DNA of 64,000 bases from Staphylococcus ratti (GCF_020883535.1 NZ_CP086654.1:1736001-1800000); one strand, 5' to 3'; positions 31,902 to 40,497 are shown, numbered from the stretch's first letter. Notes: a model not told the origin generated them from the letters alone. Made by a program: numbers and translations.

Positions 31902-31955
31902 AGAAAACGTCAAAAAAGACATCTGTATTCACGGATGTCTTTTTTGACGTTTTCT
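31902..31955 (+). terminator. Strong terminator after bacteriocin-like pair
   Basis: A 25-bp stem (31902-31926 with 31931-31955) has one G-U position. Its core is CGTCAAAAAAGACATC / GATGTCTTTTTTGACG, with a 4-nt loop. It is unusually long, and the T-run lies inside the stem. Confidence 0.8.
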
Positions 31956-32238
31956 AAGGGAAATTTAGAGTATTCTTTATCTTTTTAGTTAAAGTACCCA
32001 TCGTATGAAATATTTTCGTCTATCCCTTATTCTGACGTTAAAAGGTCATTTTAACTATACATCAACGACCCCATTTTTTGTATTTAACTCATGTGTTACT
32101 ATCACAAATCTTTTATACACACGCACATTACACATGCTTTACTGGTATACAGATTGCATTTATTCCAATTTCTTTTTTGTGTAGAAACTTTGAACCCTAA
32201 CACTCCCGAGGCATAGAGCCAAAACCGAAAATCCGGAA

Positions 32239-32328
32239 GAGATACAGAAATCACATAACATTGATTTCGTAGTATCTCCCCCCGCAACTATGACTAGGTT
32301 TCTAATAACAGTTAGAAACCAGTCATAG
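32239..32328 (-). repeat. Diverged two-hairpin intergenic element
   Basis: Hairpin 1 pairs GAGATAC-A-GAAATCA (32239-32253) with TGATTTC-GTA-GTATCTC (32262-32278). CCCCC and TGACTAGG follow. Hairpin 2 pairs CTATGACT-(A)-GGTTTCTAA with TTAGAAACC-AGTCATAG (32288-32328). Layout and core match the 67-bp repeat near pgi, with compensatory changes in the lower stem. Confidence 0.75.
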
Positions 32329-32342
32329 ACTGCGTTGATAAG

Positions 32343-32439
32343 GAACACGTATTTCATTACATTCAAAAAACGTGTTCATACAGAGGTAAGACGCCTGGGA
32401 AAGTGAGACTCGAAGTAGCAATCGGAAGTTTGCGTCTTA
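32343..32439. repeat. Two further small hairpins
   Basis: GAACACGT (32343-32350) pairs with ACGTGTTC (32370-32377), and TAAGACGC (32387-32394) pairs with GCGTCTTA (32432-32439). Both are perfect 8-bp stems in non-coding DNA. Role unknown. Confidence 0.5.
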
Positions 32440-32481
32440 ATTATTATAGATACATAACCACCATATAAAGTGTATAGCATT

Positions 32482-32523
32482 CAAAAAACGCAAAGTTGTT
32501 CAATGACAACTTTGCGTTTTTAT
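32482..32523 (-). terminator. Terminator of gudB
   Basis: A 15-bp perfect stem AAAACGCAAAGTTGT (32485-32499) pairs with ACAACTTTGCGTTTT (32506-32520), with T-runs on both strands. It lies 17 nt after the gudB stop. Confidence 0.9.
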
Positions 32524-32537
32524 GTTATGTGATTGAT

Positions 32538-33782
32538 TTATGCCCAACCGCGGTAACGTGCAGCCTCTGCTGTACGTTTAATACCTATAATATAAGCCGC
32601 TAAGCGCATATCGATTTTACGATTTTGAGAAAGGTTGTAAATCGTATCAAAAGCACTCACTAGTTTTTCACGAAGCTTCTCATTAACTTCTTCTTCTGTC
32701 CAATAATAACCTGTGTTATTTTGTACCCATTCGAAGTAAGATACTGTAACGCCACCTGCACTTGCTAACACGTCAGGAACGAGTAATACACCACGTTCTG
32801 TTAAGATTTTAGTTGCTTCTGGCGTTGTTGGGCCGTTTGCCGCTTCAACAACGATTTCAGCTTTAATATCATTCGCATTGTCTGCTGTAATTTGGTTTGC
32901 AATTGCAGCCGGTACTAAAATATCACAGTCTAATTCAAACAATTCTTTGTTTGAAATCGTATCTTCAAATAAATTCGTTACCGTACCAAAACTATCACGA
33001 CGGTCTAATAGGTAGTCAATGTCTAACCCTTCTGGATCATGTAATGCACCATAAGCATCTGAAATACCTACAATTTTAGCCCCTTGATCATATAAGAATT
33101 TCGCTAAGAAACTACCTGCATTACCGAATCCTTGAATTACGATACGTGAATCTTTAATAGACTTGCCACGGCGTTTTGCCGCTTCTTCAATCGCAATAAC
33201 AACACCTAATGCTGTAGAACGGTCACGTCCTTGAGAACCACCAAGCACGATAGGTTTTCCTGTAATAAAGCCTGGAGAATTAAATTCGTCCATCTGACTA
33301 TATTCATCCATCATCCAAGCCATAATTTGAGAGTTTGTAAATACGTCAGGTGCTGGAATATCTTTTGTTGGTCCAACAATTTGTGAAATCGCACGAACAT
33401 AACCTCTTGAAAGACGTTCTACTTCATGGATACTCATTTGACGTGGGTCACATACGATGCCACCTTTACCCCCACCATAAGGGAGGTTGACAATACCACA
33501 TTTTAATGTCATCCACATAGACAACGCTTTAACTTCTTCTTCATCAACGTCTGGATGAAAACGTACCCCACCTTTTGTCGGTCCAACAGCATCATTATGT
33601 TGTGCACGGTAACCTGTAAAAGTTTTTACTGTTCCATCATCCATTTTAACTGGAATGCGAACTGTTAAGAATCTTAAAGGTTCTTTAATCAATTCATACA
33701 TCCCATCATCAAAACCTAATTTGTGCATTGCTTCTTTAATAATACCTTGCGTTGACGTCACTAGATTATTTTTTTCAGCCAT
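32538..33782 (-). CDS. gudB: NAD-type glutamate dehydrogenase, catabolic
   Basis: This 414-aa enzyme oxidatively deaminates glutamate to 2-oxoglutarate and ammonia. The substrate-binding lysine stretch GPTKGGVRFHP and the catalytic-lysine loop LPYGGGKGGIVCDP are intact. The Rossmann motif IQGFGNAGSFLAKF lies near residue 225. AGAGGCG precedes the ATG. A cre-type site lies about 27 nt upstream, so carbon catabolite repression by CcpA is likely. It finishes the route started by rocA and rocD, which both yield glutamate. The intervening 160 nt suggests its own promoter. Confidence 0.96.
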   Translation of the reverse strand: MAEKNNLVTSTQGIIKEAMHKLGFDDGMYELIKEPLRFLTVRIPVKMDDGTVKTFTGYRAQHNDAVGPTKGGVRFHPDVDEEEVKALSMWMTLKCGIVNLPYGGGKGGIVCDPRQMSIHEVERLSRGYVRAISQIVGPTKDIPAPDVFTNSQIMAWMMDEYSQMDEFNSPGFITGKPIVLGGSQGRDRSTALGVVIAIEEAAKRRGKSIKDSRIVIQGFGNAGSFLAKFLYDQGAKIVGISDAYGALHDPEGLDIDYLLDRRDSFGTVTNLFEDTISNKELFELDCDILVPAAIANQITADNANDIKAEIVVEAANGPTTPEATKILTERGVLLVPDVLASAGGVTVSYFEWVQNNTGYYWTEEEVNEKLREKLVSAFDTIYNLSQNRKIDMRLAAYIIGIKRTAEAARYRGWA

Positions 33783-33808
33783 GATCCATTTCGCCTCTTT
33801 TTCCTACT

Positions 33809-33824
33809 TTGTTTTCGCTTACAT
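33809..33824 (-). promoter_or_regulatory. cre (CcpA) site before gudB
   Basis: Minus strand reads ATGTAAGCGAAAACAA (core 33810-33823), which satisfies every fixed position of the cre consensus WTGNAANCGNWNNCW. It lies about 27 nt before the gudB ATG, in a position to block or road-block transcription. Confidence 0.7.
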
Positions 33825-33942
33825 TAGTCATTGTAACATAAGCCCTTCTTTTTTAAAGCCTTTTCGGTCTAGGGTATCAATACAATAAAACATCAATATT
33901 TCAACTTACTTACATTAATATTTTATACACAACATTTAAACC

Positions 33943-35145
33943 TTACTTTGACTCAGAAAACACTTTTTTCACTTTGTCGATGGCAAAATCAAGTTCTTCT
34001 TTCGTAATGACTAATGGTGGCGCAAAACGAATCACTGTATCATGCGTTTCTTTACACAAAATACCTTCTTCTTTTAAGCGTTCACAGTACGGACGTGCAT
34101 TTTCATTTAATTCTACGCCAATAAATAATCCTCGGCCGCGCACTTCTTTAATTGATGGGTGATCAATTTCAAGCAATGCGTTTTTAAAGTATTCACCAAG
34201 TTCTTGTGAACGACCCGGTAAATCTTCATCAACAATAACATCTAATGCTGCAATTGATGCTGCACATGCAAGTGGGTTACCACCAAATGTAGAACCGTGT
34301 GAACCTGGTGTAAAGACATCTAGTACTTCTTTATCTGCAAGCACTACAGAAATCGGGAATACGCCACCGCCTAATGCTTTACCTAAAATGTAAATATCCG
34401 GTTTCACTTCATCCCAGTCTGTTGCAAATAATTTACCTGTACGACCTAAACCAGCTTGAATTTCATCTGCAATGAACAATACATTGTGCTCGTCACACAA
34501 TTCTCGTACTTGCTTCAAGTAGCCTGCTGGTGGAATGTTAATACCTGCTTCACCTTGAATCGGTTCGATTAATACTGCAGCTGTATTTTCGTTAATCACT
34601 TCTTTTAACTGTTCGATATTACCAAATTCAACGTTTGTAAAGCCTTCTAATAACGGACCATAACCACGTTGATATTCTTTTTCAGATGATAAAGAAACGG
34701 GCGCCATCGTACGTCCATGGAAGTTACCTACCATCGCTACAATTTCAGCATCGTTCGGTTTAATACCTTTAACATCATAAGCCCAACGACGTGCTGCTTT
34801 TAATGCCGTTTCCACTGCTTCTGCACCTGTATTCATAGGAAGTGCCTTTTCTTTACCTGAAAGCTTACAAATCTTTTCATACCATTCGCCTAAGTTTGCA
34901 CTATGAAAAGCACGTGATACTAATGTTACTTTGTCAGCTTGATCTTTTAACGCTTGAATAATTTTTGGATGTCTATGGCCTTGGTTTACTGCTGAGTATG
35001 CCGCAAGCATATCCATATATTTGTTACCTTCAGGATCTTTAACCCATACACCCTCTGCTTCCGAAATAACGATTGGAAGTGGTAAATAGTTATGTGCACC
35101 ATAATGATTAGTTAATTCTATAATTTGTTCTGATTGATTTGTCAC
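33943..35145 (-). CDS. rocD: Ornithine aminotransferase
   Basis: This 400-aa class III PLP enzyme converts ornithine and 2-oxoglutarate to glutamate-5-semialdehyde and glutamate. The PLP motif [15 protein letters not shown] and lysine loop [16 protein letters not shown] are clear. [16 protein letters not shown] is the family hallmark. A longer frame exists, but the GTG at 35145 ([16 protein letters not shown]) has AAAGGGG 6-7 nt upstream and gives a length close to the S. aureus enzyme (396 aa). A large hairpin stands just before the ribosome site. It follows rocA in the same direction. Confidence 0.94.
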   Translation of the reverse strand: MTNQSEQIIELTNHYGAHNYLPLPIVISEAEGVWVKDPEGNKYMDMLAAYSAVNQGHRHPKIIQALKDQADKVTLVSRAFHSANLGEWYEKICKLSGKEKALPMNTGAEAVETALKAARRWAYDVKGIKPNDAEIVAMVGNFHGRTMAPVSLSSEKEYQRGYGPLLEGFTNVEFGNIEQLKEVINENTAAVLIEPIQGEAGINIPPAGYLKQVRELCDEHNVLFIADEIQAGLGRTGKLFATDWDEVKPDIYILGKALGGGVFPISVVLADKEVLDVFTPGSHGSTFGGNPLACAASIAALDVIVDEDLPGRSQELGEYFKNALLEIDHPSIKEVRGRGLFIGVELNENARPYCERLKEEGILCKETHDTVIRFAPPLVITKEELDFAIDKVKKVFSESK

Positions 35146-35173
35146 ATTAAACGCCCCTTTATTTAAGATAGTT

Positions 35174-35252
35174 GTAGGGTAAACCACCGTATGTCACAAT
35201 ACAAAACTAAGCATAAACTTGTTTTGATTGTGTGTATGATGGCTTACCCTAC
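35174..35252 (-). promoter_or_regulatory. Large RNA-type hairpin in the rocD leader
   Basis: Reading the minus strand, a 15-bp stem begins GUAGGGUAA-GCCAUC and pairs with GGUGGUUUACCCUAC through two G-U wobbles. Beyond a small internal loop come CACAAU:AUUGUG and CAAAAC:GUUUUG helices and a 13-nt loop. The wobbles fit only the rocD-sense strand. It ends about 17 nt before the rocD ribosome site. No T-run follows, so it is not a simple terminator. Confidence 0.65.
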
Positions 35253-35372
35253 CTTAATACATAAAGTATTATATCGCCAAATGGTTATCAACAAACGCTA
35301 TCGTCTATATAACGTAATTGTACCTTAAGCACACATTGAGACTTTATGCGTATATTATTCAGTTCTTTACAA

Positions 35373-36917
35373 TTATAAGTGTTCTGATACTGTACGACCT
35401 TGCATGTGAAGTACTAAGTAGTCTGGTCCACCTGCTTTAGAGTCTGTACCTGACATTTTGAAGCCACCAAATGGTTGGTAACCTACTACAGCACCTGTAC
35501 ATCCACGGTTAAAGTATAAGTTACCTACCATGAAGTCACGACGTGCTTGTTCTAATTTCATTCGGTTGTTTGAAATAACAGCACCTGTTAAACCATATTC
35601 TGTATCATTAGCAACCTCAATTGCTTCATCAAAGTCTTTTACTTTTGAGAAACCTACAACAGGTCCGAAAATTTCTTCTTGCATGATACGAGAATTTGGA
35701 TCTAAGTCTGCAATCACTGTTGGGTGAACGAAGTTACCTTTTTCTTCATCCGTGTTACCACCCGTCACGATGCGCCCTTCTTCTTTACCGATTTCGATAT
35801 ATTTTTTAATTTTATCTAATGATTTTTGATCGATAACTGGACCTACATACGTATCTGGTTCAGCAGCGTTACCTACTTTAATTTTCTCTGTTTCAACTTT
35901 AACGCGCTCTAATAATTCATCATAAATATCTTGGTGTGCAATAACTCGTGAACATGCAGAACATTTTTGACCAGAGAAGCCAAATGCTGAATAAACGATT
36001 GCGTCTGTAGCAACTTGTAAATCTGCTTCATTGTCTACGATAATCGCATCTTTACCGCCCATTTCAGCAATGACACGTTTAATATGATTTTGTCCTTCTT
36101 GAATCACAGCCGCTTTTTGAATAATTTCTTTACCTACGTTTTTAGATCCTGTAAATGAAATTAATCCTACATCTTTGTTTTCGATTAAGAAATCACCAAT
36201 TTCACTTGATGAACCTGGAATCCAGTTTACAACACCTTTAGGTAAACCAGCTTCTTCAAGAATTTCCATAAATTTGTATGAAATAATTGGTGTATTTGAA
36301 GATGGTTTTAATAATACTGTATTACCTGTTACTACTGGTGCTGCTGTTGTACCTGCCATGATTGCATATGCAAAGTTCCAAGGAGAGATAACAACACTTA
36401 CGCCTACTGGGAGGTAATCAAATTGATTGTACTCACCCGGACGACTATTTACTTTTTTCCCGTCTTTTAATTCAAGCATTTGACGACCATAATATTCCAT
36501 AAAGTCAATTGCTTCAGCAGTATCTGCATCCGCTTCTTTCCATGGTTTGCCGCCTTCTTTTGATAATAATGCTGAAAATTCATGTTTACGCTTACGTGTT
36601 AATTCCGCTGCACGGAATAAAATATTCGCACGTACTTTAGGATCTACATTTCTCCATGTTTTAAATGCCTCTTTAGCTGCCTCTAATGCCTTTTGAGCAT
36701 GCTCTTTAGACGCTTTAGATACATAACCAATTGTTTCCTCACGATTAGATGGGTTATATACACGTGTTTTATCTTCTGTATAAACGCGTTCCCCGCCAAT
36801 GATTAAAGGGTATTCTTGGCCCAATTCACCCTCTACCTTTTCTAGAGCGCGAAAATATGCCTCGCGGTTTTCCTCTTTTGTAAAATCTGTAAATGGTTCA
36901 TGTTTATATGGAATCAT
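35373..36917 (-). CDS. rocA: 1-pyrroline-5-carboxylate dehydrogenase
   Basis: This 514-aa aldehyde dehydrogenase oxidises glutamate-5-semialdehyde (P5C) to glutamate, the last step of proline and ornithine degradation. The catalytic glutamate is in [13 protein letters not shown], and the catalytic cysteine is in [13 protein letters not shown] near residue 318. PWNFA and the oxyanion asparagine match the family. The C-terminal motif [19 protein letters not shown] is typical of RocA. It stands directly upstream of rocD, which makes its substrate. A near-perfect cre site lies about 157 nt upstream. Confidence 0.96.
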   Translation of the reverse strand: MIPYKHEPFTDFTKEENREAYFRALEKVEGELGQEYPLIIGGERVYTEDKTRVYNPSNREETIGYVSKASKEHAQKALEAAKEAFKTWRNVDPKVRANILFRAAELTRKRKHEFSALLSKEGGKPWKEADADTAEAIDFMEYYGRQMLELKDGKKVNSRPGEYNQFDYLPVGVSVVISPWNFAYAIMAGTTAAPVVTGNTVLLKPSSNTPIISYKFMEILEEAGLPKGVVNWIPGSSSEIGDFLIENKDVGLISFTGSKNVGKEIIQKAAVIQEGQNHIKRVIAEMGGKDAIIVDNEADLQVATDAIVYSAFGFSGQKCSACSRVIAHQDIYDELLERVKVETEKIKVGNAAEPDTYVGPVIDQKSLDKIKKYIEIGKEEGRIVTGGNTDEEKGNFVHPTVIADLDPNSRIMQEEIFGPVVGFSKVKDFDEAIEVANDTEYGLTGAVISNNRMKLEQARRDFMVGNLYFNRGCTGAVVGYQPFGGFKMSGTDSKAGGPDYLVLHMQGRTVSEHL

Positions 36918-37073
36918 TCATAAATCCTCCCTTGTTTATTTTGAAAAAGCACTTATTATCATCATGACATATCACAAGTAGGATGTAAAAGATTTTTTCA
37001 GTCTTTACTGAATTATCACAATTTTTGTGGTAATTTGTATCTTTAACACTCTAAAGCGACTAATCTGCTCGAA

Positions 37074-37088
37074 TTGAAGCGCTTTCAT
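37074..37088 (-). promoter_or_regulatory. cre (CcpA) site upstream of rocA
   Basis: Minus strand reads ATGAAAGCGCTTCAA, matching the cre consensus WTGNAANCGNWNNCW except at the C near the 3' end. The plus-strand reading also has a single mismatch. The site is 157 nt before the rocA ATG, so it probably lies near the promoter. Confidence 0.6.
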
Positions 37089-37201
37089 TCACAAGCATTA
37101 TAGCGTTTAATCCTAGCAAATTCAACCTCTTTAAAGGTGTAAATTTAGACTCATCTCGAAATCAAATTGCAGTAGACAGCAAGTTTACATAAATATTTAC
37201 A

Positions 37202-37237
37202 TAAAAAAGCCAAATGACGATGACACATCATTTGGCT
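37202..37237 (-). terminator. Terminator of the S1-domain gene
   Basis: A 10-bp stem AGCCAAATGA (37208-37217) pairs with TCATTTGGCT (37228-37237). The minus strand continues in TTTTTT. It lies 6 nt after the stop codon. Confidence 0.85.
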
Positions 37238-37242
37238 CTTGT

Positions 37243-37629
37243 TTAATCGGTTTCGTCTTGCATTTGTCGCTTTGACTGTTTCACCCAATATGGTAAGCGT
37301 TCTTTTAAAGTTTGAAACCCATAAGTTTCAGTCTCTTTGATTTCGTCCAATACTGAACGTTTTTCTTTTTTACGCTCATAATTTCTAAAATAATCATTGT
37401 CTTTTAAAGACAAATTCAGTTTCCCTGATTCATCAATTGAAATGATTTTCGCCCTTACCGTTTGACCTTGTGATAAAAGCTTTTTTAAATTATGCACATA
37501 ATCATCCATAATTTCTGAAATATGAATAAGTCCTTCAGTATTGTCAGGGGTTTCAACGAAAGCACCGTAGGGTTGAATACCAGTCACACGTACTTTTATG
37601 TGTTGACCAACACGATACTGTTTTTTCAA
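37243..37629 (-). CDS. S1 RNA-binding domain protein, general stress protein 13 (YugI) type
   Basis: This protein of about 128 aa carries one S1 domain (about residues 4-73: YRVGQHIKVRVTGIQPYGAFV, then GLIHISEI and LSLKD). A charged C-terminal region of about 55 residues follows. Proteins of this layout (GSP13/YugI) bind RNA or ribosomes and modulate translation or stress responses. The frame stays open 15 codons further, but I prefer the TTG at 37629, which has AAGGGG 9 nt upstream and yields the family N-terminus (KKQYRVG). The start remains uncertain. Confidence 0.8.
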   Translation of the reverse strand: MKKQYRVGQHIKVRVTGIQPYGAFVETPDNTEGLIHISEIMDDYVHNLKKLLSQGQTVRAKIISIDESGKLNLSLKDNDYFRNYERKKEKRSVLDEIKETETYGFQTLKERLPYWVKQSKRQMQDETD

Positions 37630-37823
37630 CTTGTATAACCCCTTATTTAATTTGAACTTCAACAGTATCATCATAGCACATATTTTTTCAGAATCCTAAC
37701 TTTTAAATAAGTCATCCACATTATCATTCATGTAAAATGAGGTATTATGTTTGCATTTTACTTTCTGAAAATAGTTATATCATTGTTTACATACACATTT
37801 TAAAAGTTTTGTCCTATATCCTT

Positions 37824-38090
37824 TTAATGTCCAGCCATCCAAGGTCTTGTTGCAGTATTAGCCCTTTTCCCACCTCGAGTAAGCGCGTCTCTTTTAACAC
37901 GCCTTGGTTGTTGTCCTTTTTCAATGCGTTGTTTCAATTTTTTATCCATCTGATACGTTTGAAAAGTTGTAAATTGTCTCTTGGCAATTTGATGACATGA
38001 AGGACATGATGCTTTTTCATGAGACACTTGCATGGATTGACGTAAAGTAAATGACCCGCACGTTTTACATAAATACGTATAATTTGGCAT
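37824..38090 (-). CDS. fmdB: FmdB-family zinc-ribbon protein
   Basis: This 88-aa protein begins with a zinc-ribbon whose four cysteines are Cys8, Cys11, Cys29 and Cys32 (YLCKTCG and SCPSCH). A basic tail (QRIEKGQQPRRVKRDALTRGGKRA) follows and may bind nucleic acid. FmdB-type ribbons often accompany formamidase genes and were proposed to regulate them. Its ATG overlaps the fmdA stop by one base (TAATG), so the two form a coupled operon. Regulation of fmdA is an inference. Confidence 0.85.
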   Translation of the reverse strand: MPNYTYLCKTCGSFTLRQSMQVSHEKASCPSCHQIAKRQFTTFQTYQMDKKLKQRIEKGQQPRRVKRDALTRGGKRANTATRPWMAGH

Positions 38091-39280
38091 TAATCTTCAT
38101 CCATTTCTGGGAGAACCCCTTTTTTGAAAATCTCTCGAGGAATCGCAATCGTACAACAAGCGTTAGGTACATCAACAATACCTGCAACTGTTCCTTGCAC
38201 TGGGGCTGTTCCTAATAACATATAGGCTTGCTCTCCTGTGAAACCGCGCGTTTTCAAAAATTCAATTGCATTTAAACATGCATTCTTATACGCCGTATTC
38301 GCATCTAGATAGGTTTGCTTTCCAGAAGAGGCATTAACCGAAATACCTTCGAACACAATATAATCCGTGTAATTAGGCATCACTGGTCCAGGATTAAACG
38401 CTGGATTTTTCTTAATACTGTATTTTTCCATACCATTTTTAATCACGTTTACACGTAAGTCAATCCATCCGGGCATTTCAATACCACCACAAAAAGTAAT
38501 TTCACCATCGCCTTGTGAAAAATGTAAGTCTCCCACCGAGAGTTTCGCTCCTTCTACAAATACTGGAAAATAAATACGTGAGCCTTTAGATAAATTTTTA
38601 ATGTCGCAGTTTCCACCATTTTCACGGGGTGGCACTGTACGTGCCCCTTCTTTTGCAACACGGTCAAACGCGTTGCCTTTCAAAGTGCCTAACACTGCTG
38701 CATCTTCAGTCGGCAAATTAGCTAAAACAGGTACGCGGTTCGGATCTGTATCAACGAGCGCTTTTTCGCGTCGATTCCATTCATTTAGCATCTCTTGAGA
38801 CGGAGCCACACCAATCAAACCTGGATGTATAATTCCCGCAAATTCCACACCAGGAACATGGCGACTTGTTGCATAAATACCGTTAAAATCCCATATCGAT
38901 TTTTGAGCGTGAGGATAATAATCTACTAAAAAGCTTCCTCCGTTCGTTTTATCGAAAATGCCATTAAATCCCCATTCATGCTCTGGAAACACACCGATAT
39001 CAAGAATATCTACGACTAATAAATCACCGGGGTTGACCCCGTTCACATAAACAGGTCCACTAAGTACATGCACACGGTTCAAGTTTACATTTTTGATATC
39101 ACTTGGATCATCATTATTAGAAATTTGTCCGTCGGTCCAATCTAAGCATTCCATTCTAAAAACTTCTCCGGGATCTACCGAAAAAGCTGCCGGAATATCT
39201 GGATGCCATCTGTTGTGTCCTGGATGTGCTTGCTCATCCATTTTTTTGTTCAAATCAATACTAAATAATTTTTTTGGCAT
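38090..39280 (-). CDS. fmdA: Formamidase (acetamidase/formamidase family)
   Basis: This 396-aa enzyme probably hydrolyses formamide (or short amides) to formate and ammonia. The N-terminus HPGHNRWHPDIPAAFSVDPGEVFRMECLDWTDGQI is characteristic of the FmdA/AmdA family, as are GDLHFSQGDGEITFCGGIEMPG (about residues 256-277) and CTIAIPREIF near the end. Length is typical. I do not recall it in the S. aureus version of this locus, so it may be a lineage-specific nitrogen-scavenging gene. A 17-bp palindrome lies just upstream. Confidence 0.9.
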   Translation of the reverse strand: MPKKLFSIDLNKKMDEQAHPGHNRWHPDIPAAFSVDPGEVFRMECLDWTDGQISNNDDPSDIKNVNLNRVHVLSGPVYVNGVNPGDLLVVDILDIGVFPEHEWGFNGIFDKTNGGSFLVDYYPHAQKSIWDFNGIYATSRHVPGVEFAGIIHPGLIGVAPSQEMLNEWNRREKALVDTDPNRVPVLANLPTEDAAVLGTLKGNAFDRVAKEGARTVPPRENGGNCDIKNLSKGSRIYFPVFVEGAKLSVGDLHFSQGDGEITFCGGIEMPGWIDLRVNVIKNGMEKYSIKKNPAFNPGPVMPNYTDYIVFEGISVNASSGKQTYLDANTAYKNACLNAIEFLKTRGFTGEQAYMLLGTAPVQGTVAGIVDVPNACCTIAIPREIFKKGVLPEMDED

Positions 39281-39306
39281 AGTTTTATCCCCCTCTTTAT
39301 ATGGTG

Positions 39307-39323
39307 ATAGTCGCTACGACTAT
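39307..39323 (-). promoter_or_regulatory. 17-bp perfect palindrome upstream of fmdA
   Basis: ATAGTCG-CTA-CGACTAT has two perfect 7-bp arms with a 3-bp centre and ends 26 nt before the fmdA ATG. It looks like an operator for an unidentified dimeric regulator. No T-run follows, so termination is unlikely. Confidence 0.5.
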
Positions 39324-39461
39324 TAGTGTTAAATTACCCTAAAGAGCGGCATGTACTCTATGATTCGACACAAATTCCCTCAATCTTTTGTTTATGACCA
39401 CTTATTTCAGCACACAATTCTTTATCAATTGATATCAAAACAAACTTGCACCGTTCTAACA

Positions 39462-39508
39462 TAAAAAAGAGCGACAAAGAAAACTAATCTCGCTTTCTCC
39501 ATCGCTCA
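39462..39508 (-). terminator. Terminator of the ppiB/DUF1871 unit
   Basis: GAGCGA (39469-39474) pairs with TCGCTC (39502-39507) around a partly paired loop. The minus strand continues in TTTTTT. It lies about 20 nt after the DUF1871 stop. Confidence 0.65.
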
Positions 39509-39526
39509 CTTAAGACGACTCATATT

Positions 39527-39784
39527 TTAAATATCACATTGCTGTTGAAGACTAACCGCTTGAGTTGCTTTTTCCAAGCACATGTCGTATGGTAGCAATT
39601 CGTCAAACGAAAACTGGAAAATGTCTTGAAAAGCATGTGCGATAGCTGCAGGATCACCAAGTTGATGCACAGCATCCATCATTTCATAGACTTCAGCATC
39701 TCCAAGTGTTTTATCTTCAAAATTCATCGGATTCCATGATGATAACAATTGATATAATTGAATGTTTAAATCGTTGTTTGCCAT
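39527..39784 (-). CDS. DUF1871 family protein
   Basis: This 85-aa soluble acidic protein of unknown function was recognised by the family pattern LLSSWNPMNF at residues about 13-22 and by ALGDPAAIAHAFQDIF-like text in the second half. No cysteines, signal peptide or catalytic motif stand out beyond a C-terminal QQCDI. It lies 36 nt downstream of ppiB in the same direction and shares its terminator, so the two are probably cotranscribed. Confidence 0.7.
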   Translation of the reverse strand: MANNDLNIQLYQLLSSWNPMNFEDKTLGDAEVYEMMDAVHQLGDPAAIAHAFQDIFQFSFDELLPYDMCLEKATQAVSLQQQCDI

Positions 39785-39820
39785 TCACAAACTCCCTTCG
39801 ACCACGCTCCTCATCTATTG

Positions 39821-40426
39821 TTACGCAGTTGGCGCATCCACAATATCAATAGATTCAATGACAGCATCATAAGCTGGTTTGTCGCCAGGGCCCACTTTTA
39901 CGTTAGCAATATCTTCTAACGTTTTGTCTCCTTCAATTAATTGACCGAATACAGTATGCTTTTGATCCAACCAAGGCGTTCCACCTTTTTCTCGGTAAGC
40001 ATCCGCTATTTCTTTAGGCCAGCCACCATCTTCTAATTGATTTAACATTTGAGCTGGCAATTCTTTCATTTGTACGATGAAAAATTGTGAACCGTTCGTT
40101 CCTGGTCCAGCATTTGCCATAGATAAAGCACCGTAAAGATTAAATGCTTCCATTGAAAATTCATCTTCAAAAGGCGCACCGTAAATACTTTCACCACCCA
40201 TACCAGTACCAGTTGGGTCGCCACCTTGAATCATAAAATCATTAATTACACGATGGAAAGTAATCCCATTATAGTAACCTTGTTTTGAAAGTTCCACAAA
40301 GTTTTGAACCGTTTTTGGTGCAATATCTGGGAAAAGCTTTAAAGTCATATCTCCCATATTTGTATGCATCACTGCTTTAATCTCATTGTTTTGTATATCT
40401 TTAGTAAGTTGAGGATAATTCGTCAT
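39821..40426 (-). CDS. ppiB: Peptidyl-prolyl cis-trans isomerase, cyclophilin type
   Basis: This 201-aa cytoplasmic cyclophilin accelerates proline isomerisation during folding. The active-site stretch [24 protein letters not shown] (about residues 55-78) carries the catalytic Arg and Gln. [18 protein letters not shown] and the [14 protein letters not shown] segment complete the fold. No signal peptide is present. It is divergent from kapB across a 71-bp region that must hold both promoters. Confidence 0.95.
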   Translation of the reverse strand: MTNYPQLTKDIQNNEIKAVMHTNMGDMTLKLFPDIAPKTVQNFVELSKQGYYNGITFHRVINDFMIQGGDPTGTGMGGESIYGAPFEDEFSMEAFNLYGALSMANAGPGTNGSQFFIVQMKELPAQMLNQLEDGGWPKEIADAYREKGGTPWLDQKHTVFGQLIEGDKTLEDIANVKVGPGDKPAYDAVIESIDIVDAPTA

Positions 40427-40497
40427 TTGTCATTTCTCCATTCATGTTAAACTAATATAAGCATATATTAACATATTCAAGAAAGGAAAGAATAACT

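Larger units (their letters stand above)
31892..32537. other. Hairpin-rich non-coding region between small membrane gene and gudB
   Basis: The 646-bp gap has no credible ORF on either strand. It contains the terminator of the secreted-protein pair, a two-hairpin repeat element (32239-32328), two smaller hairpins (32343-32377 and 32387-32439) and the gudB terminator. The stretch 31956-32238 shows nothing I can name. Confidence 0.65.
36918..37242. other. Gap between rocA and the S1-domain gene
   Basis: This 325-bp gap holds the rocA leader with a cre site at 37074-37088 and the terminator of the S1-domain gene at its right end. No ORF or other structure was seen. Confidence 0.6.

Noticed and set aside
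32102..32366. Two 60-68-codon minus-strand frames before gudB
   Set aside because: They run across the hairpin element, overlap each other in different frames and have no ribosome site.
37757..37773. Weak CodY-like TACTTTCTGAAAATA near the S1-domain gene
   Set aside because: Three mismatches and a position behind the fmdB 3' end; not supportable.
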